From contig JAAXKA010000230.1 of NCBI GenBank assembly GCA_012269555.1, positions 1 through 38,149 of the forward strand: DNA of 38,149 nt. The letters are read 5' to 3'. This stretch comes from Alphaproteobacteria bacterium. Lineage in GTDB: Bacteria > Pseudomonadota > Alphaproteobacteria > Puniceispirillales > Puniceispirillaceae. Both the position numbers and the translations under genes were made by a program. The notes beneath the pieces are model-generated. The model saw only the letters and a list, made by a program, of their open reading frames with translations. It was not told the origin of the DNA and ran no database searches. Positions within the stretch are counted from its first letter, which is position 1; each line of letters begins with the position of its first letter. Below, piece after piece: positions 17,133-24,416 of the stretch.

Positions 17133-18125
17133 TTAATTAGTGCAGTGAAAAATTTTAGTCTCTGGTAAATATTTATGGAGTTCTCTTTGAATAAAAGAAT
17201 ACATATCATTTTCAATTTCTTTACCGTATGAAATTACTTCATTATTTTCGTGCATTGGAAACGCAAAAAGACCAGAATCATTATGCAGAGTAGAAATCTT
17301 TTTATACATTTTTTTAGGAAATCTTAATAATCCATAACTAACAGAATGAACGCTGGGTACCTTAACTTGAGACATAATATCAAAAATGAGTTCAGCATAT
17401 TGGTTCTTCCAGTCTTTTGTGTAAATTAACGGATCAAGCCGAAGGCCAATTTGCCAACCGCTATCAGCCAATTTTTTCATAGCATCAATGCGTCGTGCAA
17501 TGGAGGGTGCTTTATTATCTAATTTGTTTGCAATTATGTGTGGTGACAAACTGAAAGCTATAATACAGTTTTTAATTGGGTTCCTTCTCAGCAGTGAACT
17601 TGTAACAATGCTTTTAGTTCTTAATTCTACTTCAACGTTTGGGTGCTGTTCAAAAAACTGTATTAAGTTATCAGAAAAACCACTTACTTTATCAAATGCA
17701 AGTGAGTCACAATCATAACCAGAGAAAAACATCTGGGTATCATTTTTATTTTTCTCAATAGTTTGAGAAATATGTTCAAAAAAATCCTCATAATTAACAA
17801 ATAAAACGAAATTAGCAGAAGAATATAGTCCTTGAAGAAAGCAATAATTACAATCGTAGAGGCAGTTATACATATGAGAAAAATAAAAATTTTTAGAAGA
17901 ACTCATTCCAAAACCAGACGGAACAGGCAAAACAAAATTTTCATATTTTTTTGCTAAAATAAGTGCAGGGTTCTTTTTCTGTATTCTAAAATTTTGATTT
18001 CTAATATTAAATAATTCTTGAAAGCGCTCTATCGGAACCCAGTTAGCTTTTGGGAGTGCCTTTTTTACCCGTGATACAGCTGGATATTCCAAGACATCCT
18101 CTTCAAAATAAACAGTGTCTATCAT
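17133..18125 (-). CDS. SPL-family radical SAM protein (spore photoproduct lyase-like)
   Basis: A 330-residue protein with the radical SAM cluster motif Cys88-x3-Cys92-x2-Cys95 in YNCLYDCNYCF, which binds a 4Fe-4S cluster and S-adenosylmethionine. The SPL-like segments FFSGYDCDSLAFDK, VELRTKS and IGLRLDPLIY follow in the expected order. Spore photoproduct lyase repairs thymine dimers in Bacillus spores; this genome segment gives no sign of sporulation, and SPL-like proteins in Gram-negative bacteria have no agreed function. The start overlaps the nucleosidase-like gene by four bases (ATGA-type coupling). A product-linked partnership is possible, because radical SAM enzymes release 5'-deoxyadenosine, a substrate of MTA/SAH-type nucleosidases. 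Confidence 0.85.
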   Translation of the reverse strand: MIDTVYFEEDVLEYPAVSRVKKALPKANWVPIERFQELFNIRNQNFRIQKKNPALILAKKYENFVLPVPSGFGMSSSKNFYFSHMYNCLYDCNYCFLQGLYSSANFVLFVNYEDFFEHISQTIEKNKNDTQMFFSGYDCDSLAFDKVSGFSDNLIQFFEQHPNVEVELRTKSIVTSSLLRRNPIKNCIIAFSLSPHIIANKLDNKAPSIARRIDAMKKLADSGWQIGLRLDPLIYTKDWKNQYAELIFDIMSQVKVPSVHSVSYGLLRFPKKMYKKISTLHNDSGLFAFPMHENNEVISYGKEIENDMYSFIQRELHKYLPETKIFHCTN

Positions 18126-18976
18126 AAATAATCTCGAGTACTTTTATTGGAAGATATGTCTTCTTCCAGAAATTTGATAACCTCTTTTGCTGTCTTTTTA
18201 GATAGGTGTAAACCTTTTAAAGTTTTTTCCGAGTTAACATATTTCCATTTTTTATAAAGGTTCCTAAACTTAATACTATTGGTTCTCGAAAAATGAATTA
18301 AATCCTCAAGTTCGGTCACCTCTTGAGGAATGCTTAATCGTTCCATTTCTATAATTGATAGTTTATTTATTTCAGACAAAAGCTGATTTATGGTTGAAAG
18401 ATTATTATTAACGAGGTCTTCTATGACAGATTTTGTAAGGTTCTCCAATGAACTTTTGGGAGTGTCTGATACTATTTTAAAAACAAATATGAGCTCATTG
18501 CATGAAAATGCGGAAGCAACCTCACAGAATCCAAAAGCCTCCATATCATATAGAGCTGGTTTTTTATATTCTAACTCTGCCTTTGTTACTGATAATAAAG
18601 ACGTATGTTCTATTATTTTAGAAAATCTAAAACCCGGGAAAAACGTTCTGCAGTGCTCCTGAGAAGAAACTTTGATTGCTTGATAGATTTTACCGATTGG
18701 TTCTTTATGATATCCTGCTATCCCCAAATTTATCCAGGCAGCAAAACTTCCAATGTTTAAGTACGCTTTTAAAAACGAAGTCGCTGCTGCCGATTTAATA
18801 GCACCAACGCCAGAAATAATCAGAGCATGACCAAGCTCTTGGTTTGCATATATGGAAAAGCTTGTTTGTGTCTGTATTTTTTGTAAGTTAAAAATTTTTA
18901 TAATTGGAGTAGCTTCAGCACGAAGAGCTACAACCCAACATATTAAATACACGTGTGAGTTTTTTTTACTTTCCAT
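18122..18976 (-). CDS. Nucleoside phosphorylase / MTA-SAH nucleosidase-like protein with a C-terminal extension
   Basis: A 284-residue protein read from the ATG at 18976; an in-frame ATG at 19006 would add ten residues and overlap the upstream gene by 19 bases, and neither has a close ribosome binding site. The PNP/MTA-nucleosidase fold is indicated by the early VVALRAEATPI (Glu21), SGVGAIKSAAA at about 55-65, NLGIAGY, the substrate-binding YDMEAFGF at about 143-150, and KIVSDT at about 167-172 whose Asp is the usual base donor. About 80 residues beyond the fold (from about 200) are charged, helix-rich and unlike the core family. Four-base coupling to the radical SAM gene ties the two together. 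Substrate unknown. Confidence 0.78.
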   Translation of the reverse strand: MESKKNSHVYLICWVVALRAEATPIIKIFNLQKIQTQTSFSIYANQELGHALIISGVGAIKSAAATSFLKAYLNIGSFAAWINLGIAGYHKEPIGKIYQAIKVSSQEHCRTFFPGFRFSKIIEHTSLLSVTKAELEYKKPALYDMEAFGFCEVASAFSCNELIFVFKIVSDTPKSSLENLTKSVIEDLVNNNLSTINQLLSEINKLSIIEMERLSIPQEVTELEDLIHFSRTNSIKFRNLYKKWKYVNSEKTLKGLHLSKKTAKEVIKFLEEDISSNKSTRDYL

Positions 18977-18987
18977 AGTTAAAATTT

Positions 18988-19866
18988 TCAATCTTCCAGA
19001 AGGCATTGATATACATATTTTTTTTTACTGATTTCTTCATAAAACAACATGTTATTTCTTTTCTCTGCCCCAATCATCAAGATATTTAATTTAAAAACTA
19101 ATTCTTTCAGAACTGCTTTGCGCTGGTTTTTTTCTAATTTTTGATTTTGTAATAATTTTTCCAAACTAAAAACTCTGAAACGGTCCATTCCCCAATATTT
19201 TTTTGATTGTTGGTCAGAATGTCCACCATTTTTTATCAGTAGTGGCTTTTCAACGAAGTGAAACTCGTTTGATACGCTATATCTCAGCCAGAAATCATAG
19301 TCTTCACAAGCTAATAGTTCCTCGTCAAAATATCCTAAGTCAGAAAATACAGTTTTATGAATAATTGCTGAACTCGGCGAAACGCAGCATAGCTCCAGAC
19401 AGCTTTGAAAGATATTTCCACCACTTTTTTTATGTTTCTTCTTAGGATATATTTGTAAACCATTTCTGATCCAAATCTCATCAGTGTGACTTATTCTTTG
19501 ACAGTAATTAATTTCCCTTAGAGAAGTCATTTGAATTTTTAATTTATCTTCCATCCAAACGTCGTCTGAGTCTAATAGCGCTACGTACTCACTTTTTGCT
19601 AGTTTAATCCCTTTATTTCTTGCAAAACTTGGTCCTTTATTATCGGTGCGAATATATTGAAATTTGCTTTTATTTTTTCCAAACATCGAAAACCCCAAAC
19701 TTTCTAGAATGGACCAAGTGTCGTCAATAGATCCATCATCAACCACAATAATTTCGTTAGGTTGTAGGGTTTGCTTTTGCACCGACAATACACAAGACTG
19801 GATAAACTTGCTGCGATTAAAAGTTGGTATTATGACAGAAATGCTAGGAAAACTGTTTGTGGACAT
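18988..19866 (-). CDS. Glycosyltransferase family 2
   Basis: A 292-residue GT-A fold glycosyltransferase. It has the N-terminal SVIIPTFNRSKFIQSCVLSVQKQT, nucleotide-binding VVDDGS at 41-46, GPSFARNKGIKLAKSEYVALLDSDD with the metal-binding DSDD at 99-102, and an ACEDYDFWLRYS segment that supplies the candidate catalytic base. No transmembrane helix is apparent, so it is probably a peripheral cytoplasmic enzyme. It is the first gene of the minus-strand run ahead of the nucleosidase-like, radical SAM and SDR genes. No polysaccharide or lipid-sugar genes are nearby, so the acceptor is unknown. The 163-base region before its start (19867-20029) is AT-rich and probably carries the promoter. Confidence 0.88.
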   Translation of the reverse strand: MSTNSFPSISVIIPTFNRSKFIQSCVLSVQKQTLQPNEIIVVDDGSIDDTWSILESLGFSMFGKNKSKFQYIRTDNKGPSFARNKGIKLAKSEYVALLDSDDVWMEDKLKIQMTSLREINYCQRISHTDEIWIRNGLQIYPKKKHKKSGGNIFQSCLELCCVSPSSAIIHKTVFSDLGYFDEELLACEDYDFWLRYSVSNEFHFVEKPLLIKNGGHSDQQSKKYWGMDRFRVFSLEKLLQNQKLEKNQRKAVLKELVFKLNILMIGAEKRNNMLFYEEISKKKYVYQCLLED

Positions 19867-20029
19867 TGATAAACTAATTCTCTTACTAACAACCCCTGCT
19901 TTTTATCTCTTGCTGTTATCAAATAAAAATCAATATCGTCAATTTATTTGTATCCAGCTAAGAGCGAATAATTTATTTTAAAAATTTATGTATCAAAAAA
20001 TTAATAGGGCTATAAATAGAATTTTTTTT

Positions 20030-20227
20030 TTATACATGGAGTTTATCAGATTTAATACATCGGCGTGCATTAAACGTTACATAGGGTAACTTCTTTGATA
20101 CGTCTCTAAACATTTCTTCTTGCCTCGATTCGCACATTTTTAAGGAAATTTTTGGGCCTTTAACATCTTCAAGTAATGCACATTGACCATTTAGAAACCC
20201 ACATACAACAATTTGCGCAATAAACAT
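20030..20227 (-). CDS. Small cysteine-containing protein of unknown function
   Basis: A 65-residue protein, not assigned to a known family. A real gene is supported by AGGAG (complement of 20234-20238) six bases before the ATG, and by its composition. It has a short hydrophobic N terminus (about 2-14) and four cysteines at C9, C16, C32 and C57 with the pattern C-x6-C-x15-C-x24-C, plus a CESRQEEMFRDV segment. The spacing suggests disulfides or metal binding, possibly in the periplasm, though the hydrophobic stretch is short for a signal peptide. Similar short Cys proteins occur in marine bacteria and phages as I recall them, but no function is known to me. It stands alone between the glycosyltransferase promoter and the TRAP operon. 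Confidence 0.6.
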   Translation of the reverse strand: MFIAQIVVCGFLNGQCALLEDVKGPKISLKMCESRQEEMFRDVSKKLPYVTFNARRCIKSDKLHV

Positions 20228-20405
20228 TTTTAACTCCTAAACCTTTACAATACGGTTCAAAAACAGGTATTGTTAGTGCTCATTTTTACTAACCAATGTG
20301 CAAATTTTGCATCAACGTATTTTCCATTGATAATTTTTGGTCTACTAGGACGCCTTTTTCGTATATAAAATTTGATATTTTTGATAAATAAGAAAATTTT
20401 AAAAA

Positions 20406-20417
20406 TATCAATTGATA
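20406..20417. promoter_or_regulatory. 12-bp palindrome upstream of the TRAP operon
   Basis: TATCAATTGATA is a perfect palindrome 46 bases before the TRAP binding-protein start, in an AT-rich leader (20228-20463) that otherwise shows no gene I can support. The same leader has the ribosome binding site AGGAGG at 20450-20455, eight bases before the ATG. The palindrome may be an operator, but twelve bases in AT-rich DNA is weak evidence. Confidence 0.3.
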
Positions 20418-20463
20418 CGACAATAAATTTGATTAGGTTCAATTAAGTTAGGAGGAACTCAAT

Positions 20464-21567
20464 ATGGAACGTAGAAAGTTTATTAAAAATTCTGCACTTG
20501 CAGGTGCTTCAGCAGTAGCAGGTACAACAGCATTAAGCTCTCCTGCGCTTTCTCAAGGAAAAAAACAATGGATAGCTGTTTCTGCATTTGGTAAGGCCGG
20601 TCTTCTTGGTCAGGCATTAGATTCATTCTCTTCAGCCGTGGGAACAATGTCTGGTGGGCGTTTGACTATTCAAAATTATCACGCTGGTGAATTGGTAGCT
20701 CCTTTTGAAGCGATGGACGCAGTACAATCAGGTACCGCTCAGATGGGTTATGGTGCACCATATTATTGGACAGGAAAATCAGACTCTATCACATTTGTTG
20801 CTTGCATGCCTTTTGGCCTAAACGTTCAAGAACAAAATGCATGGTGTTATTATGGCGGTGGAATAGATTTAGCTGATAAAGCTGCTTATAATCCGCTTGG
20901 ATTAAAATTCTTACCTATGGGTAATACTGGCAACCAAATGGGTGGATGGTACCGAAAAGAGGTCAACACAGTTGCTGACCTTAAAGGTCTGAAATTTAGA
21001 ATGCCAGGCCTTGGAGGAGAAATACTAAAAACATTTGGAACAAATGTTATAAACCTGCCAGGTTCAGAGGTTCTTGCAGCTCTTACTTCGGGTGCTATTG
21101 ACGGTACAGAATGGATTGGTCCTGCTGCCGACCTTGGGTCAGGACTATATAAGGTTTGTAACAATTATTATTACCCTGGGTGGCATGAGCCTGCTACCAT
21201 TTTAGATAGCTTTTATGATTTGAAAGAATGGGAAGCTTTGGATGATGAATTAAAAGCTATAGTTAATCATGCTGCAGCGAATACGAACCTTATGGTGTTA
21301 TCCCGTTTTCAAGCAGCTAACAATGGTGCTTTGCAAAAATTAATTAATGAACACAACGTTAATTTAGCTCCTTATTCAGACGAATTGATACAAGCTATTG
21401 GAGAGAGGGCAGCAACTGTTATTCCTGAGTTAGCTCAGAAATCATCAGATGCAACTGAACTATACAATTCACTTGTTTCATTCAGAGAAACAATGGTTGA
21501 ATGGTCTCAAATTTCAGAGGGCAACTTTATGAGTAAACGAGTATCTGCTTCTTTCAAAACTATATAA
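20464..21567 (+). CDS. TRAP transporter binding protein, DctP family (TakP-like)
   Basis: A 367-residue periplasmic binding protein. The N terminus ERRKFIKNSALAGASAVAGTTALSSPALS is a twin-arginine (Tat) type signal, common in this TRAP group. The mature part follows the TakP/2-oxo-acid branch: GNTGNQMGGWYRKE, LKFRMPGLGGEIL, a TSGAIDGTEWIGP segment and YYYPGWHEP, the region that binds the ligand carboxylate and a cation in TakP. A 2-oxo acid, lactate or similar monocarboxylate is therefore the likely ligand, by homology. AGGAGG precedes the start by eight bases. A strong terminator separates it from the membrane subunits, as in the other binding-protein operons here. Confidence 0.88.
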   Translation: MERRKFIKNSALAGASAVAGTTALSSPALSQGKKQWIAVSAFGKAGLLGQALDSFSSAVGTMSGGRLTIQNYHAGELVAPFEAMDAVQSGTAQMGYGAPYYWTGKSDSITFVACMPFGLNVQEQNAWCYYGGGIDLADKAAYNPLGLKFLPMGNTGNQMGGWYRKEVNTVADLKGLKFRMPGLGGEILKTFGTNVINLPGSEVLAALTSGAIDGTEWIGPAADLGSGLYKVCNNYYYPGWHEPATILDSFYDLKEWEALDDELKAIVNHAAANTNLMVLSRFQAANNGALQKLINEHNVNLAPYSDELIQAIGERAATVIPELAQKSSDATELYNSLVSFRETMVEWSQISEGNFMSKRVSASFKTI

Positions 21568-21577
21568 AAGTCTTTAA

Positions 21578-21608
21578 GAGGCAGATGCTTTTCATCTGCC
21601 TCTTTTTT
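21578..21608 (+). terminator. Intrinsic terminator between TRAP binding protein and membrane subunits
   Basis: A perfect 10-bp stem GAGGCAGATG (21578-21587) and CATCTGCCTC (21593-21602) with a five-base loop is followed by six T at 21603-21608. It begins 11 bases after the binding-protein stop and lies 26 bases before the DctQ start. It probably terminates part of the transcripts so that the binding protein is made in excess over the permease. Confidence 0.85.
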
Positions 21609-21634
21609 AAAATTACCTGTAAAAGTTATACACC

Positions 21635-22138
21635 TTGATAGACTTTATTACCAAATTTATCGATAAGATATCTGAATTGTTTGGGGTATTCGTTGGCTGG
21701 ATGATGATTTGTCTAGTTTTAAATGTTGCTCTTGTTGTTTTGTTAAGATACGTGTTTTCGATCGGGTTTATTTGGATGCAGGAATTGTATATTTGGTTTC
21801 ATGCTACTGCATTTTTATTGGGTGCGGGATACACGCTCCTTCATAATGGGCATGTTAGAATCGATATAATATACAGAAATTTATCTGATAGGAATCAGGC
21901 GCTTATAAACTGTTTGGGTACTCTTGTATTTGCACTTCCTATGCTCCATCTTTTATACTTTAAAAGTTTGCCAATGATTATTCGCTCTTGGTCAGTTTGG
22001 GAAGGTTCCATAGAGGCTGGAGGTCTTCCCGGCGTATATTTATTTAAAAGTTTAGTTGCTATATTTGCTATTGCATTTTTCATGCAATTTCTTTCCTTGT
22101 TTCTAAAAAACATAAAAATAATTTTTTCAAAAACATAG
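21635..22138 (+). CDS. dctQ: TRAP transporter small permease, DctQ
   Basis: A 167-residue inner-membrane protein with four predicted helices (about 14-36, 47-66, 87-108 and 129-155). The conserved WMQELYIWFHATAFLLGAGYTL segment sits in helix 2 and HVRIDIIY lies just after it, as in DctQ. The start is a TTG at 21635; no good ribosome binding site is visible, but an ATG start would cut into the first helix. It forms the membrane complex with the DctM subunit encoded 19 bases downstream, importing the ligand delivered by the DctP protein with a sodium gradient. Confidence 0.85.
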   Translation: MIDFITKFIDKISELFGVFVGWMMICLVLNVALVVLLRYVFSIGFIWMQELYIWFHATAFLLGAGYTLLHNGHVRIDIIYRNLSDRNQALINCLGTLVFALPMLHLLYFKSLPMIIRSWSVWEGSIEAGGLPGVYLFKSLVAIFAIAFFMQFLSLFLKNIKIIFSKT

Positions 22139-22157
22139 ATTATCTAAGAGATCTGAT

Positions 22158-23534
22158 ATGGATGCAGGATTATTACCAATCATAATGTTTGCAGGAACAA
22201 TAATAGCTTTATTGCTAGGTTTTCCTGTAGCAATGACATTGGGAGGTTCTGCATTATTATTTGCTTATCTTGGTGATTGGCTTGGAGTATTCAATGCAGG
22301 AATGCTGAATGTATTTCCTTTAAGAATAATAGGTATCATGAAGAATGAACCACTCATAGCAGTGCCTCTATTTGTTTTCATGGGAGTAATGCTTGAAAAA
22401 TCCAATATTGCTGGAGATCTTTTACACTCGATGGGTCGGCTTTTCGGCGCATTAAGGGGAGGTCTCGGAATCTCAGTTTTAATAGTGGGCGCGTTAATGG
22501 CGGCATCCACTGGTATTGTTGGCGCAACCGTAGTAACAATGGGTTTAATGAGCCTTCCAGTAATGTTAAAGGCTGGTTATAGCCCAAAATTAGCATCGGG
22601 TCTCATTTGCTCATCGGGTACATTAGGCCAAATTATTCCTCCTTCAATTGTGCTCATAATCCTTGGAGATATTCTACAGGGTGCTAATGAACAGGCGGCT
22701 TTTAAGCAGGGTAATTTAGTGCCAGAACCAATTACAGCAATAGATTTATTCGCTGGCGCATTAATACCTGGATTAATTATGGTCTTGCTTTATATCGTTT
22801 TACAAATTGGATTGGCTATTTGGGCTCCCAAAACCTGTCCAGCGCTTTTGGATGATTCTGAAAATGACCTGATTCCGGCTAAATCGATTTTCTCTGTAAT
22901 TGTACCCCCATTAATTTTAATTTTTCTGGTGCTTGGTTCGATATTGGCAGGAGTAGCAACACCTACGGAATCTGCCGCTGTTGGGGCTATAGGGGCGTGC
23001 ATACTTGCCTCAATTAGAGGCAAATTATCAGTTTCGATGTTAACTTTTGTTGCTCGTGAGTCAGTTAAAATCACCTCTATGATTTTCATGATTTTGATTG
23101 GCGCTTCTTTATTTTCACTCGTATTTAGAGGGTTTGGTGGTGATGAGCTTATAGAGCATTTTTTAATTAATCTTCCTGGTGGAGAAGTTGGCGCGTTTTT
23201 AATTGTAATGGTTGCCATGTTTCTCATGGGCTTTTTCCTAGATTTTATTGAGATAATTTTTATAATGGTTCCTCTTGTGGGTCCTCCACTGATAGGAATG
23301 GGTTTTGATCCAATTTGGCTTGGAGTCATGATCGCAGTGAACCTACAAACTAGTTTTTTAACCCCTCCATTTGGCTTTTCGTTGTTTTACTTAAGAGGTG
23401 TAGCCCCCTCCATAGTAAAAACAACGGATATCTACTTAGGTGTGATGCCTTTTATAGGATTGCAGTTACTAGCCTTATTAATTTTTTGGACATTTCCAGA
23501 AATTATCACATGGCTACCTAAATTAATTTTTTAA
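22158..23534 (+). CDS. dctM: TRAP transporter large permease, DctM
   Basis: A 458-residue transport subunit with many hydrophobic helices. DctM signatures include LLLGFPVAMTLGGSALLFA near the N terminus, AASTGIVGATVVTMGL, the first hairpin SGLICSSGTLGQIIPPSIVLIILGD, GVATPTESAAVGAIGACI in the second half, and NLQTSFLTPPFGFSLFYLRGV near the end. It catalyses sodium-coupled import of the organic acid handed over by the DctP protein. The ATG follows an AAGAGA-type ribosome binding site. The gene converges on the peroxiredoxin-like gene, with a 94-base spacer holding only a weak inverted repeat. Confidence 0.92.
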   Translation: MDAGLLPIIMFAGTIIALLLGFPVAMTLGGSALLFAYLGDWLGVFNAGMLNVFPLRIIGIMKNEPLIAVPLFVFMGVMLEKSNIAGDLLHSMGRLFGALRGGLGISVLIVGALMAASTGIVGATVVTMGLMSLPVMLKAGYSPKLASGLICSSGTLGQIIPPSIVLIILGDILQGANEQAAFKQGNLVPEPITAIDLFAGALIPGLIMVLLYIVLQIGLAIWAPKTCPALLDDSENDLIPAKSIFSVIVPPLILIFLVLGSILAGVATPTESAAVGAIGACILASIRGKLSVSMLTFVARESVKITSMIFMILIGASLFSLVFRGFGGDELIEHFLINLPGGEVGAFLIVMVAMFLMGFFLDFIEIIFIMVPLVGPPLIGMGFDPIWLGVMIAVNLQTSFLTPPFGFSLFYLRGVAPSIVKTTDIYLGVMPFIGLQLLALLIFWTFPEIITWLPKLIF

Positions 23535-23628
23535 GTAAAAAATATAAAATCGACTTAATAAAATAATGGAAGCCATGCAGAGCTAAAGATGTTTTGCAAG
23601 AGGTTCGCTTTGATTCTCTTAATAAGGT

Positions 23629-24165
23629 TCATTGAGAAAATTGTTTAATTTTCTCAAAATCAAAATGGTCAGTACTGTGTTTTTTGGCATAATATACTTC
23701 TTCAACAATTCCTTTTTCGTTAATTAAAATATCAGTTATAGCAATATCGAGATGCCCCTTGATTGGCATAGGCACAAAGCCCTTAATAATCGCTGGAAAT
23801 GCTTTGTAAGACTTAAAAACCAGCGTCATAATTAGCTTTGAAAGTGACCGTTCCACTTCATATTTTTCGAAATATTTGAAATCTTCATCAGCTAATATCT
23901 TAAACTTTAGCTCTTTATGTTTGTTCATTACTCGTCTTAAATTTTCTATAGGAGAGTGAAAAATACCAACGTGAATAAAGTTTTTACCAAATTCGTGAGA
24001 TTTTTTTTGAAATTCAATTAACCTTAGATTGCAGAAACTACATCCAGCCACACGATAAAAAGTAAGAAGTACTTTTTTGCCTTTAGTTTCTGATAACTTA
24101 AAAACATTCCCTCCAATCTCAGGAAGTTCAATTTCTGGAATTTTATCACCTTTTTTTATTTTCAT
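23629..24165 (-). CDS. Peroxiredoxin-like (AhpC/TSA-type thioredoxin fold) protein
   Basis: A 178-residue thioredoxin-fold protein. It begins with the redoxin pattern KGDKIPEIELPEIGG and has VLLTFYRVAGCSFCNLRL with a CxxC pair near residues 42-45 in place of the single peroxidatic Cys of classic AhpC. No Sec signal is present, so it is probably cytoplasmic. Such peroxiredoxin-like proteins are thought to act as thiol peroxidases or disulfide reductases; the exact role is not known. AAGGAT five bases before the ATG supports the start. It is divergent from the RND fusion gene across 251 bases of AT-rich DNA, so the two could share regulation. Confidence 0.8.
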   Translation of the reverse strand: MKIKKGDKIPEIELPEIGGNVFKLSETKGKKVLLTFYRVAGCSFCNLRLIEFQKKSHEFGKNFIHVGIFHSPIENLRRVMNKHKELKFKILADEDFKYFEKYEVERSLSKLIMTLVFKSYKAFPAIIKGFVPMPIKGHLDIAITDILINEKGIVEEVYYAKKHSTDHFDFEKIKQFSQ

Positions 24166-24272
24166 TTTTTATCCTTAACACCCTTTTGGTGAGTTAAATT
24201 TAACGGGCTTCAGTTTTATAGGAAATTACTATTCAACCTGAATGCTTAAAAAAAATACAGAATAAACTTATT

Positions 24273-24294
24273 TTAATTTTTTTAAAAAAATTAA
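24273..24294. promoter_or_regulatory. 22-bp all-A/T palindrome in the divergent spacer
   Basis: The 251-base spacer between the peroxiredoxin-like and RND fusion genes contains a perfect 22-bp palindrome: TTAA, seven T, seven A, TTAA. Runs of A/T this symmetric can act as bending or promoter-opening elements, but chance is not negligible in DNA this AT-rich. No other structure stands out in the spacer. Confidence 0.3.
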
Positions 24295-24416
24295 TTTTTT
24301 TAGAAATATTTTGATCCATATTAATTTTTAGTTTTACGTAGTGGTTGTCCTAATAGATGTTTCGTTTAATCAGAATGAATTTTTAAAAAAATTGAGAGTT
24401 ACAAGGAGCCTTAGAG

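Noticed and set aside
17133-18125. True spore photoproduct lyase with a role in spores
   Set aside because: The radical SAM motif fits, but there is no sporulation gene and the neighbours are of Gram-negative type; only the family similarity is claimed.
20257-20442. A 61-codon minus-strand open frame with a hydrophobic start
   Set aside because: It starts only at a TTG, has no ribosome binding site, and covers the promoter and palindrome region of the TRAP operon. A small membrane peptide cannot be excluded but is not supported.
22790-23329. A 179-codon minus-strand open frame
   Set aside because: It is antisense to DctM and has a low-complexity, Ile/Lys/Pro-rich translation typical of a shadow of a membrane protein gene.
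23535-23628. Terminator between DctM and the peroxiredoxin-like gene
   Set aside because: Only a five-base AAGAG/CTCTT pair with a long loop is visible, too weak to call.
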